DNA of 64,000 nt from Nonomuraea thailandensis (GTDB taxonomy: Bacteria; Actinomycetota; Actinomycetes; Streptosporangiales; Streptosporangiaceae), in NCBI RefSeq assembly GCF_024172165.1, contig NZ_JAMZEB010000002.1, forward strand, positions 11,115,001 to 11,179,000, written 5' to 3'. The position numbers were made by a program, and so were the translations under genes. The notes under the pieces are model-generated. The model did not search any database, had not been told where the DNA came from, and was given only the letters and a program-made list of their open reading frames with translations. Positions 53,619 through 62,542 of the stretch are shown one piece after another (the first letter of the stretch is position 1; each line of letters opens with the position of its first letter).

Positions 53619-56084
53619 CTACGTGTTGTAGGTGCGCGGATCGAGTTCGGGTGCGTCTCGCTGGGAATGCTTGGCCCCTTGCCTGGGCGGGGCGTCGGCT
53701 GGTGCCGGGCTGTTGGAGAAGCGATCGCGCGAGGACTGCCGGATTTCCTGCTCCCGGTCGGCGATGAGGGGTGGGAGCGGCCGCGTCCGTAGGGTGCAGG
53801 CGGGAGTCTGCTGACGGTTGATGACCAGGCGGGTGGCGGCTTGGTAGGCGCCCAGGTGCGTGAGGTCGTGCGGAGTGATGAGCGGGCTGGTGTGGTGTTT
53901 GAGCTCGGCGGCGTCCTTGGGCGAGGCGTTGAAGTAGATCTTGTTCCGGGCGTCGGCTGACAATGCTTCGCGGAGATCAGCGGGGAGCTGGTCGAGGTGC
54001 TGGTGGGCCAGGGTGAGGGAGAGGCGGTAGCCGCGGGCCTCGGCCAGGACGTCGTTGATGTGGCCGGGCAAATTCAGGAAATTTTGGCATTCGTCGAGGT
54101 AGATGGTGGCGTCCGAGCGCTCCGCTTCTGGCTGGGTGGCGCGGCGGGTGGCGGCCTGCCAGGTGTGGGCGAGCAGGATGGAGCCGAACAGCCGGGCCGC
54201 GTCGTCGCCCAAGATGCCCTTCGGCAGGCGGGCCAGGATGAGCCCGCCGCTGTTGAGCAGCTTGTCGATGGACACGCTGGTGGTCGGCCTGGTCAGGGCA
54301 TTGCGGACGAAGGGGCGCAGCAGTACGGCGCGCAGCTTGTTCATCACCGGGCCGATCACGATCGCCTGACCGGCGGGGGTGAGGGCCTCGTAGGAGTTCC
54401 AGAACCCTGTCAGCAGGTCGTCGTTGAGCTTGTTGGTGATGCGGGCGCGGAAGGCGGCGTCGGTCAGCAGCCGGGGTACCTCGCCCAGGGTGGCGCGCTG
54501 GCCGAGCACCCGGGTCAGGGTGAGACATGTGGAGCGGAGCAGGTCGTCGACGCGAGGTCCCCAGGCGGAGCGGAAGCAGCGGTGGAAGATGGTGACGATG
54601 GAGTCGACGGCGAAGGCGGGGTTCGGTCCGGCGAGGACGTTGATCGTCGGTGGTGGCGCCGGGTCCTGCGGGTCGAACACGACGGTCCTGCCGATCGGCT
54701 CGGGGAGGCGGGCGAGGACGTCGTTGATGAGGTCGCCCTTGGGATCGATGACCAGGGCGCCCCGCCCTGCGTGGGCGTCGGCGAGGATGAGGTTGGCGAG
54801 CAGGGTGGACTTGCCGACGCCGGTGCCGCCGAGGACATGGGTGTGGTGGCGTCCGTCGGCGACCGGGTGGGCTATGGGGCGCTGTGGGCCGCCGTCGCTG
54901 TCGCCCAGCACCCGGACCGGCCCGTTCACCGCGTCGCGCGGTACGGCGGGGCTGGGGGCGACGGGGCGGGCTCCGGCGCGGGCGATACCGGGGGCGTCGG
55001 TGTCCCAGGGCAGGTGGGCCAGCGTGGCCAGCTCGCCGACGGACAGCAGGTAGCCGCGATCGAGGCGGCGGTCGCGAGCAACCGCGCCGGGACGGAACAA
55101 GCGGGCGCGGCGTAGGTGCTGGTGGCCGGAGGTGAACAAGGCGAAGACGGCGGCCAGGCTGTGCGCGTGTCCCCGGAGCCTGCCGGGCGTCGACGCCTCA
55201 TCGCGGGTGGAGGCAATGGTGTAGCGGATGGCGACCTGGTACCGGGGCTGTCCTGCCTTGGCGAGGATGGCGCGGACCTGCTCGCCGCGTTCCGGGAACA
55301 TGCGGGCCAGCTCGCCGGGGTTGGAGTGACCGGACATCGGGGCAAGCTCGTCGAGAGCGTGGCCGAGCGGGCTACTGCTGCGAGCGCCGCGCAGGTGAGC
55401 GGCGGCGCGGTGCGCGCGGCGCAGGCGGCGGCCGGTGGTGGGCCGGGCCAGCACCTGCACGAGCGCGTGTTCGCCGCTGCGCAGGCTGCTCATCGCGGTG
55501 AGCAGCGAGCGGACCGGGTCGCTGGCGTGGTCGGTCTTGAGCGGGTAGTGCTCGGCACGGCCGAGGATCAGCCGCCCGCCCACGGCACGCGCATCGGCCG
55601 GAAGCGGGTGAGTGGCGGGCGTGGTGGTGACGAGCGCGCCGGGCCAGGCTGCCTGGACGGCCTTTTCCACGATGCCGGGAGGCACGATGCCGGGCACCCA
55701 GAGGCGGATGCGGACACCCGCGTCATTGCCCTGGTACTCCCACACCAGGTGGGGCTGGCCGGTCAGGAAGCGTTTCCAGGCGGGGCGAAGCAGGCCGAGG
55801 AGCTGGCTCCACAACACCTGGGCGCCGTCCGGGTCGCTGTCGGGCGGGCAGGAAATCTCGATCAGCCGCGCCTCCGGGGCCAACCCGCGGTGGCGCAACC
55901 GGCTGACGACCTGCCGGCCGAGTACCAGCAGGCCTACGGCGGCTAGGACGACGGCGGCGATACGCCAGCCGTAGCGCAGTGCGTACTCAGGCAGCCGCGC
56001 TGGCAGCTCGCGCAGGAACTCCAACCCTTCTTGGACGTCTTGATCGCTGATGTTGCAGAGCAGGCAGGGCACGGTCGGGTTCAT
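53619..56084 (-). CDS. Type IV coupling protein (VirD4/TraG-like ATPase)
   Basis: 821 aa. N-terminal membrane segment (about 40-56), a long actinobacteria-specific region, then the ATPase: Walker A LGGTGVGKS (418-426), VIDPKGDLINDVL, Walker B ATIYLDECQNFL (~640) and LTLAHQHLDQL. Coupling proteins deliver DNA to the secretion channel. Its ATG overlaps the VirB4 stop by 4 nt. Confidence 0.9.
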   Translation of the reverse strand: MNPTVPCLLCNISDQDVQEGLEFLRELPARLPEYALRYGWRIAAVVLAAVGLLVLGRQVVSRLRHRGLAPEARLIEISCPPDSDPDGAQVLWSQLLGLLRPAWKRFLTGQPHLVWEYQGNDAGVRIRLWVPGIVPPGIVEKAVQAAWPGALVTTTPATHPLPADARAVGGRLILGRAEHYPLKTDHASDPVRSLLTAMSSLRSGEHALVQVLARPTTGRRLRRAHRAAAHLRGARSSSPLGHALDELAPMSGHSNPGELARMFPERGEQVRAILAKAGQPRYQVAIRYTIASTRDEASTPGRLRGHAHSLAAVFALFTSGHQHLRRARLFRPGAVARDRRLDRGYLLSVGELATLAHLPWDTDAPGIARAGARPVAPSPAVPRDAVNGPVRVLGDSDGGPQRPIAHPVADGRHHTHVLGGTGVGKSTLLANLILADAHAGRGALVIDPKGDLINDVLARLPEPIGRTVVFDPQDPAPPPTINVLAGPNPAFAVDSIVTIFHRCFRSAWGPRVDDLLRSTCLTLTRVLGQRATLGEVPRLLTDAAFRARITNKLNDDLLTGFWNSYEALTPAGQAIVIGPVMNKLRAVLLRPFVRNALTRPTTSVSIDKLLNSGGLILARLPKGILGDDAARLFGSILLAHTWQAATRRATQPEAERSDATIYLDECQNFLNLPGHINDVLAEARGYRLSLTLAHQHLDQLPADLREALSADARNKIYFNASPKDAAELKHHTSPLITPHDLTHLGAYQAATRLVINRQQTPACTLRTRPLPPLIADREQEIRQSSRDRFSNSPAPADAPPRQGAKHSQRDAPELDPRTYNT

Positions 56085-57886
56085 AGCGGGTCGACCTCCT
56101 CATCGGCGCAGGACGGCTGGCTTGGGAAGAGAACTGGTGGGTTGTCTGGAGGGTCGAGATCGGCCAGTTCGGCCGGGTCAGTCGTGATCAGGGCAGCCTC
56201 GGACGGCGAGGCGACGATGCTCAGCGCTATGCGGTTCGCGGGACCGGCGACCATGAGTGCTTCGCCCTTCTCGGCGGCGAGCAGAAACTGCCGTTCGCCG
56301 TCGGACAGGTTGAAGGCGTCACCGACGGCGGTAATGGCCTGCGGCGCCTGGCGGAGCAGGATCTGGCTCGCGGCGTTGGCGACGATGGCCTGGCCAAGGT
56401 CGGTGCCGAGCAGGTCGGCGGCATCTTGAGTGATGACGGCGAGACCGGCCCAGTGCTTGCGCGCGGCCTTTGCCATCCGGAACAGGAAACGGGCGCCTTC
56501 GGCCTCCTTCATCAGCAGCCAGGCTTCGTCCACCACGACGAGACGTTTACGCCGGTCGCGGGGGTTGGCCACGCGCCGCCAGATGGCATCCAGCGCCAGC
56601 AGCGTCCCGACCGCCTTGATCTCCTCGGGCAGGTCACGCAGGGAGAAGACGATCAGATGTCCTGCCGGCGTGGTGGTGGTCGGCCCGTCGAACAGCTCCC
56701 GGTAGGAGCCGGTGACGTACGGGGTGAGCTGGGTGGCCAGCTCGGCGCCCGGCTTGCTCGCCTGCAACGCCGTGACGAGGTTGCTCAGGAGCGGAGCGGG
56801 CCTGGCCCAGGTAGCCGGGTCGCGGGTGATGCCCGCCTGCTGGTAGGTGGTGAGGATCGCCGAGTCGAGCGTCGCGCGCTGCGGAGGGGTGAGCGGGCCC
56901 CCGAGCATGGTGGCGACCAGAGTCTGCAGGAACAGCGCGCGCCGGGACAGCACGTCATCGTGAGAGCCGTGGCTGGCGGGCAGGTCGAACGGGTTCCAGC
57001 GCACTCCGGTGGCGCCGAGGCGCAGGTGGGTGCCACCGACCGCGTACGCCAGACGGGCGTACTCGTCCTCCGGATCGACGACGGCGATCTCGACACCCTG
57101 ATACAGCAGGCGCAGGGCTTCGAGCTTGGTGAAGAAGCTCTTGCCGGCACCGGAGCGGGCCAGGGTGACGGAGTTGTGGTTGTCCTGGGCGAAGCGGTCC
57201 CAGACGACCACTCCGGTGCCGGAGGCGCTCAGCCCGTACAACACCGCACTGTCCCCGGTCGCGGTGGCCAGGTCGGAGGAGGTGAAAGGAAATGCGGCGG
57301 CAAGAGCGGTGGTGTCGAAGGTCCGGGTCAACTGCACCGCGTCCGTGCCGAGCGGCAAGCTGGTCACCCAGCCCTGCAGGGCGCGGAAGGTGGTCGGCTG
57401 CGCGTCGAGCAGCAGTGAGGCGGCGAGTGCCTGTACCCGCTCCACCTCGGCGTCCAGCTCGTCCTGCGCGGTGGCGTGCACGGTGAGGTAGAGGCCCACC
57501 TTGAACAGTCGGCCATGCCCTCGGGCCAGGCTTGACGCCAGCTCGGTGGCATCGTCGGCGGCGGCCTCGACGGAGAAGTCTTGCAGCCGGCCGTGGGCGG
57601 CGTCGGTTCGGCTGGCCGACTCCAGCCGGGCGAGCTGGCGGCGCAATCGCATCGCCGCCACGGCCTGCGGAATCGGCTCGATGTGCAGCGACACGTCAAG
57701 GCGCCCGGGGTAGGTGAGCAAGGGCTCCAGCCAGCCGGCGCTGACCTCGCGCGGGTATCCGACCACCGCGAACGAGCAGGCCACCCCGGCGGGGAACGTC
57801 AGCGTGCGGGCGCCTACCTGCAGCGCGCCCGGCGCGAGCGGCGTGGACGGCTGGGGCGTGTCGCCCTGGACGCGGTGTCGTCTCAT
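56081..57886 (-). CDS. VirB4-like conjugation ATPase
   Basis: 601 aa. Walker A ARSGAGKS (243-250), VVDPEDEYA, Walker B RLVVVDEAWLLM (~430) and LAVITQDAADLLG, the VirB4/TraC/TrbE core. It powers assembly and transport of the type IV secretion system at the inner membrane. Coupled to both neighbours by ATGA overlaps. Confidence 0.92.
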   Translation of the reverse strand: MRRHRVQGDTPQPSTPLAPGALQVGARTLTFPAGVACSFAVVGYPREVSAGWLEPLLTYPGRLDVSLHIEPIPQAVAAMRLRRQLARLESASRTDAAHGRLQDFSVEAAADDATELASSLARGHGRLFKVGLYLTVHATAQDELDAEVERVQALAASLLLDAQPTTFRALQGWVTSLPLGTDAVQLTRTFDTTALAAAFPFTSSDLATATGDSAVLYGLSASGTGVVVWDRFAQDNHNSVTLARSGAGKSFFTKLEALRLLYQGVEIAVVDPEDEYARLAYAVGGTHLRLGATGVRWNPFDLPASHGSHDDVLSRRALFLQTLVATMLGGPLTPPQRATLDSAILTTYQQAGITRDPATWARPAPLLSNLVTALQASKPGAELATQLTPYVTGSYRELFDGPTTTTPAGHLIVFSLRDLPEEIKAVGTLLALDAIWRRVANPRDRRKRLVVVDEAWLLMKEAEGARFLFRMAKAARKHWAGLAVITQDAADLLGTDLGQAIVANAASQILLRQAPQAITAVGDAFNLSDGERQFLLAAEKGEALMVAGPANRIALSIVASPSEAALITTDPAELADLDPPDNPPVLFPSQPSCADEEVDPL

Positions 57887-58839
57887 CGGATCTCCTGGCT
57901 GTCGGTGCTGGTGATGACGTCGTCAGGCAGTGCGGATGGGCCGGGGTGCCAGCCGCCAGGGTCAAGGCACTCGGTGAGCACCTGATGGGCTGAGCCGGCG
58001 TCCACGACGGTGGCGTGGATGCCGAGTGTGGCCAGGGTTCGGGCGGCCTCGTCGGCCCGCCGCAGTACGACCGCCGCTGCGGCCTCACGCCGGACGCTGC
58101 GGCGTCCGCGTGTGGGGCCTTGGTCGCGCAGCACGATGAGCACCTGCCGGGAGAGCAGCTCTCGCGAGACGTTGAGCTGCTGCAGGAACGAGGTGTGCTC
58201 GGCTGCGCTCTGGGCGAGAGCTGGGTGAGGCAGTCCATCGGCACGCTGCTCGATCATGTTGATCAGCGCGCCGAGCTCCACTGGTCGTGCTCGGAGCAGG
58301 ATCTGTGTGGGCGCCGGCAGGGAGTTGAGCCAGCGGCCGAACGCGCCTACCAGAGCGGCCTGTTCAACGGTCGTGCGCAGGTGGAAGGAAACGGTGGTGG
58401 TCTCCACCAGCACTGCGACCCCACCATCGGCCAGTTCCAAGGCACCGTCGGTACGGATCCTGCGCACGGGCAGCAGGAGCGGCGCGGGCAGCTTGCCGCG
58501 CAGCCGGCACCAGGCGGGCGGCCCGGCTACCTCGTCGGTGGCGGCGACCATGTGCTTGGGTGCGCGGGCGAAGTGCAGCCCGGCCAGGGCGAACCGATCA
58601 AGAGTGAGGCCCTCGCGGCGGCCGAGTGCGATGACCAGGCCGACGGCGAGCAGCGGCAGCACCAGCCCGGCTATCACCAGGACGGGCAGGAGCTGGTGGA
58701 ACAGGTAGTAGATGAGGGCTGCCAGCCCGCCGGTGGCGCCGACGATGATGATCTGCCGAACGGTCAGGCCGTATGCGACCTTATCGGGCTGGCCGATATC
58801 GGACGGGATATGCGCCAGGAGTGGCTCCGGCTCGTTCAT
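57883..58839 (-). CDS. PrgI family (VirB3-like) protein with large C-terminal domain
   Basis: 318 aa. Residues ~10-75 carry the PrgI pattern: KVAYGLTVRQIIIVGATGG and two membrane segments. A ~230-residue cytoplasmic domain follows, seen in actinobacterial SCO6880-type proteins. PrgI/VirB3 proteins pair with VirB4 at the channel base; the gene directly precedes virB4. Confidence 0.82.
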   Translation of the reverse strand: MNEPEPLLAHIPSDIGQPDKVAYGLTVRQIIIVGATGGLAALIYYLFHQLLPVLVIAGLVLPLLAVGLVIALGRREGLTLDRFALAGLHFARAPKHMVAATDEVAGPPAWCRLRGKLPAPLLLPVRRIRTDGALELADGGVAVLVETTTVSFHLRTTVEQAALVGAFGRWLNSLPAPTQILLRARPVELGALINMIEQRADGLPHPALAQSAAEHTSFLQQLNVSRELLSRQVLIVLRDQGPTRGRRSVRREAAAAVVLRRADEAARTLATLGIHATVVDAGSAHQVLTECLDPGGWHPGPSALPDDVITSTDSQEIR

Positions 58840-60581
58840 CGCCCCTCCCTCCCGCGAGTGCGGCGGGGCGGCGGATCAAGCCGAAGGTGGAGTTGCCTGG
58901 GCCGCGCGGGGCGGGTGGGCATGCCCGGTAGCATCGGCTGCACCCAGGGCGGTTTCGGGCGGATCCACGGGCCGGTCGGCGGCGCCGTGGCGGGTGGTGT
59001 GGGCGGGCGGGGCACGCGGGTGACCGGGAACGGCAGCGCCAGCTGGCGTCCCCGCACGGATGCGGCTCCCGTACGCGGCGGGCCTGATCGTGCTGGCGGG
59101 AGATTGAGAGGCAGTTGGAGCTGCTGTGGACCGTTTTGGGCAGCCGGATTGTGCACCGGTGGTCTTCCCCCTGTGGTTGTAGGCCCGCTGGTCGGTTGTG
59201 ATCTCCGAGGTCCGTTGCGTGGCGCAGGTCCTGCCGGGCCTCGCCGGCCCTTGCTGGTGGTACCTGGCGGGCGGCCAGGGCGGTGCGCGGTTTTGGCTTT
59301 GGCAGTGGCTCGGCCGCTCCTGAACAGCGCGGTTCTGGCCAGGCCGAGGGTCTTGTAGACGATCAGCGCCTTGATCAGGCGGGTTAGGAGCTGGGGCTGG
59401 GCGGGCTGCCAGACGGAGCGGGCCACCCAGCCGGGAATCTTGATCAGGATGAACAGCAGGCCGATCAGGACCAGGGTGTCGATGGCGCGCATGACGATCG
59501 GTTTGGCCGCCGCCAGGACCGGTTGGTCGGGGCCGGTGGTGAAGGCGTCGGTGGCGTCGGTGAAGTACACCTTGAATGCCAGGATCAAAACGAGTGCCTG
59601 CAGGACCTGCATGACCAGGACGCCGGTGAAGGCGCGCCACCACAACCGGGCGATGTGCTCGGTCTGCGGCAGTGCGTGGCACAGCAGCGCGAGCGGCGCG
59701 GCGATCATCAGGAACAGCAGCAGCGCGATCCGTACGACCGCGATGAAGGCCAGGATGAGGCCCATCACCACGGCGATGGCGACCATCCAGATGAAGAACA
59801 TGTGCGGGGCCGCCAGCTGGCCGACCGGGTTGGCGAGCTTGTTGGCGATCAGGTCGCCGGCCCGCCGCGCGTCGACGCCGTTCTCGAGTAGCGCTGCGAC
59901 CAGGCCGTTGGCGAGCTCGATGGCGTGTTGGCAGAGGGTGAGTGAGAAGTTGAGCGCGATGGCCGCGACGACCACGCGGGGTGCGACTTCGGCGGCGGTG
60001 GTGGAGGTCTGCACGCTGCCGTAGGCCATCACGATGATTCCGCCGGCCAGGATGAACAGCGCCAGCAGCGTGTTGGCCACCACCCGCACGTGCGCGGACA
60101 GCTCCTGCACCCGCTCCAGCATGTCCGGCGGTGGTGCGGACAGCAGCAGCGTGCCCATGGTCTGGAAAGCGGGCTGGATCGCCTCGGTGACGATCGAGCC
60201 GAACCAGCCGTTCAGCGCCCGGTTGATCTTGCATCCGAAGTCCAGCCAGCCGCACTCCTCCGCCTCGCCGTGCGGCACCGGCTGCGGCTCTGATGCCGGG
60301 GCGGTGGGTCCGGAGGTCGGGTGCGGGTGCGGTGGTGGTGTGAGCATCGGCCCAAGCGGTATTGCCGAAGGCGGGACCGGGCGGGGTTCGGGTTCGGTGA
60401 GCGGTGCGGGCTCCGGGTTGGACGTCGGCGATGGCGTCGATGGTGGTTCGGGTGCGGCGGAGGCTCCGGTCGTGGCGACCACGAGCGTGATGACGGTGAT
60501 CATGAGGGCCTGCGCCACGCACCGCAGAAGGGTTCGGAGCCCGCGTATGCCGGGCGGGCGCGGCGGCCGTTGGCGGGACAC
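58836..60581 (-). CDS. VirB6/TrbL-like polytopic channel protein
   Basis: 581 aa from the GTG at 60581, two bases after the pilin stop. A signal-like N-terminus (ALMITVITLVVATTGASAA) and a Pro/Glu-rich stretch are followed by at least five membrane segments between residues ~125 and 370 (LLALFILAGGIIVMAYG, MVAIAVVMGLILAFIAV, IALLLFLMIAAPLALL and others). The C-terminal ~180 residues are Pro/Arg/Gly-rich and likely disordered. Matches type IV secretion VirB6/TrbL channel proteins. Confidence 0.85.
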   Translation of the reverse strand: MSRQRPPRPPGIRGLRTLLRCVAQALMITVITLVVATTGASAAPEPPSTPSPTSNPEPAPLTEPEPRPVPPSAIPLGPMLTPPPHPHPTSGPTAPASEPQPVPHGEAEECGWLDFGCKINRALNGWFGSIVTEAIQPAFQTMGTLLLSAPPPDMLERVQELSAHVRVVANTLLALFILAGGIIVMAYGSVQTSTTAAEVAPRVVVAAIALNFSLTLCQHAIELANGLVAALLENGVDARRAGDLIANKLANPVGQLAAPHMFFIWMVAIAVVMGLILAFIAVVRIALLLFLMIAAPLALLCHALPQTEHIARLWWRAFTGVLVMQVLQALVLILAFKVYFTDATDAFTTGPDQPVLAAAKPIVMRAIDTLVLIGLLFILIKIPGWVARSVWQPAQPQLLTRLIKALIVYKTLGLARTALFRSGRATAKAKTAHRPGRPPGTTSKGRRGPAGPAPRNGPRRSQPTSGPTTTGGRPPVHNPAAQNGPQQLQLPLNLPPARSGPPRTGAASVRGRQLALPFPVTRVPRPPTPPATAPPTGPWIRPKPPWVQPMLPGMPTRPARPRQLHLRLDPPPRRTRGREGR

Positions 60582-60583
60582 TG

Positions 60584-60976
60584 TCAGGCTCCGACAATGC
60601 CCTTGAGGACGGTGACCAGCAGCGGTGCCAGCACGGCGATGCCGTAGCCGAGGGCGGCGTAACGCAGGGTCTTCTTGGCCGCCTCCACCTCGCCGGGGTC
60701 GCCGCCGGCCAGGATGTAGCGCACCCCGCCGACCGTCAGGAACAAAGTCGCGAGGGCGACCAGCAGACCGACGATGACGTTGCGCAGGTTGTCGATCACC
60801 TGGTTCAGCGAGCCTGCGCCCTTCCCACCACCGCCTTCGGCGGCGAGAGCGGTGGCGGTGGCCTGGGCGAAGTGCGCCAGAGCGAGCTCCAGAAGCGTTC
60901 CGAACGTGAGGGCCGCGACGACGACGGCTGCGGCGAGCAGGCTCTTGCGGCTGGTGAATCGGCTGCGTGGGATCAC
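60584..60976 (-). CDS. Conjugative pilin (VirB2/TrbC-like)
   Basis: 130 aa, GTG start with GGAGG 5 nt upstream. Signal peptide (about 1-45), Gly-rich region, two membrane helices (VIVGLLVALATLFLTVGGV and AALGYGIAVLAPLLVTVLKG) joined by the hallmark turn YILAGGDPGEVEAAKKTL. This is the actinobacterial/firmicute pilin-like signature. It precedes the VirB6-like gene. Confidence 0.85.
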   Translation of the reverse strand: MIPRSRFTSRKSLLAAAVVVAALTFGTLLELALAHFAQATATALAAEGGGGKGAGSLNQVIDNLRNVIVGLLVALATLFLTVGGVRYILAGGDPGEVEAAKKTLRYAALGYGIAVLAPLLVTVLKGIVGA

Positions 60977-61273
60977 GATTGCCTCCTGTGCAGGCGGGTG
61001 TGATGACTGGCCGGGATGAGAGGCGGCGCGGAGGTGCCGGGCCCCGGGCGTGGCCGGGTGGGCGTCCTCCTTCTGGCGTGGTGCGAGCGGGTGGTCCGGT
61101 GCTGACAGGAACCGGGTGACCGGGTGCGGCCTGTCCGGAACCGGCGCCGTCCGCGCTGCCTTTCACCTGCTAAAAGACCGGGGTGAAGGGCCGAGATCAG
61201 ACATCTGGGTCGGCAGTATTTGCCCGTTCATGACCGGTGGTCTTGAAGAAGGGGCGCAGGTTAGCGTGATCTT
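60977..61273. other. Intergenic, probable promoter of the conjugation operon
   Basis: About 300 bp without a gene between the sigma-like gene and the pilin gene, both leftward. It likely carries the promoter of the transfer operon. No consensus site was recognised. Confidence 0.4.
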
Positions 61274-62077
61274 TCATTCGGCATTGCTGGAGAGGTCGCC
61301 GCTCAGCAACGCCTGGCGCAGACGGGCCTCGGCACGCTTACGGCGCTTGAGCGCGGTGCAATACAGCAGGCCGCGGGCACGGCTGTAGGCGGTGAGCGAG
61401 ATGTGGTCCAGCCGCGTCATGGAGATCAGCTCGGCCGCGTCGGCGGTGATGATGCCCAGCTCGACGGCCCGGGCCAGAAGCAGATCGGCATGCCCGGTCG
61501 GGTAACGCAGCGCTCGCAGGTCACCGTTGGTGTCGGGCTCGGGGAGCAGATCCGGCCGGTCGGCGGCGTGCGCGCGGATGACTGCGAACTGGGTCAGCCG
61601 CGACAGCCGCAGCAGCGGATGCGACCAGGACAGCTCCACCCGGCCGAGCGCCTCCATGAAGCACGCCAGCACCTCGGCCTCCAACTCCTCGCGCTCGACG
61701 GAAAGCGTCTCGGTGAAGGTCTTGACCAGGCCGCGCAGCATCGGCGCCGCCAGCGTCACGGCGGCCACCATCCACGCGCCCCGATGGGTGCGGGCCTGCT
61801 CGATGAGGTGCCGCCAGACCTCGTCCCGGGTCGCACGGTTGCACGCGGGGTGCAGGAGGAGAGTGCCCAGCTCGTCGAGCGGGATCGGGCGGGCGGGCAG
61901 CCCGGCCCCGAGGGTGCGGCCATCGACGGCCAGCGGCTGTGGCCCCTGCATGAGGAGCCTGAAGGAGCGCTCCGCCACGTCCAATGGACGGGCCTGCCCG
62001 GCGGCGATGAGGGTGTTGCCCGGGCAGATGGCCGGTGTGGTGGTGATCTCGGCGGAGTGAGAGCGGGTGTGGTTCAT
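61274..62077 (-). CDS. Sigma-factor-like regulatory protein
   Basis: 267 aa from the ATG at 62077. The middle has a region-2-like helix pattern (EELEAEVLACFMEALGRVEL, then LSRLTQFAVIRAHA). The end has a region-4-like HTH (AELISMTRLDHISLTAYSRA...KRRKRAEARLRQAL). Related proteins on actinobacterial plasmids are annotated sigma-like. It lies just upstream of the transfer operon and may control it. The assignment is by pattern only. Confidence 0.55.
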   Translation of the reverse strand: MNHTRSHSAEITTTPAICPGNTLIAAGQARPLDVAERSFRLLMQGPQPLAVDGRTLGAGLPARPIPLDELGTLLLHPACNRATRDEVWRHLIEQARTHRGAWMVAAVTLAAPMLRGLVKTFTETLSVEREELEAEVLACFMEALGRVELSWSHPLLRLSRLTQFAVIRAHAADRPDLLPEPDTNGDLRALRYPTGHADLLLARAVELGIITADAAELISMTRLDHISLTAYSRARGLLYCTALKRRKRAEARLRQALLSGDLSSNAE

Positions 62078-62452
62078 GGCAGCCCCCGAAGCAGGTGAGC
62101 GGATTGGGATGCCGCTCATGCCGCCAGAGGCCCCGTACAGAAATGGGACAGCTTCCGGGCAGACTTCGTCTCGGATAAAGATCACTTCAAGGGTGCGGGG
62201 AGTGCCCAGAACTGCCTCTGACCTGGGCTGACATGGCTTTCAGTACCGTCGCGGGGCTGCTGCGCGCGCCGGTCCGGTCTGTGTACGCTTCTTGGCCGAA
62301 AGCGTTCTGACCTGCGGAAACAGTGCTGAGGCGAGAATGGCAGGTCAAAGATGCGGAAACTCCGCAGCACCCCATGCGGGCAGGCAGAAGAGGGAACCGG
62401 CGACGCTACCAACGAGGCGAATGCCCTGCTGGCTCGTTCGAACGTGGTCGGC
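62078..62452. other. Intergenic, no gene seen
   Basis: A 6-bp hairpin TGCGGA-aac-TCCGCA at about 62352-62366 is the only structure noted. It separates the sigma-like gene from the tRNA-like gene. Confidence 0.4.
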
Positions 62453-62525
62453 TTCGCCGGCCGGGCTCGAACCGGCGTCCACCCGGAATGCTGAGCCGGG
62501 CGCTCTACCGCTGAGCTACGGCGAA
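62453..62525 (-). tRNA. tRNA-like gene with 9-nt anticodon loop
   Basis: A 73-nt cloverleaf: acceptor TTCGCCG/CGGCGAA, D-arm GCTC-AGCGGTA-GAGC, anticodon stem CCCGG/CCGGG, 5-nt variable loop, T-arm GCCGG-TTCGAGC-CCGGC. The anticodon loop is CTCAGCATT, 9 nt instead of 7, so the anticodon is not readable. The acceptor pairing continues 3 bp outwards (GGC/GCC), making a 10-bp end stem, and no CCA is encoded. It may be a non-canonical element-borne tRNA, an att-site mimic or a decayed tRNA. It is 18 bp downstream of the gene at 62543 on the same strand. Confidence 0.6.
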
Positions 62526-62542
62526 GCCATTGATCATTATGG

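Noticed and set aside
58876..60597. 573-codon frame overlapping the VirB6-like gene on the same strand
   Set aside because: Arg/Pro/His-rich translation typical of a shifted frame; the 58836-60581 frame has clear membrane segments.
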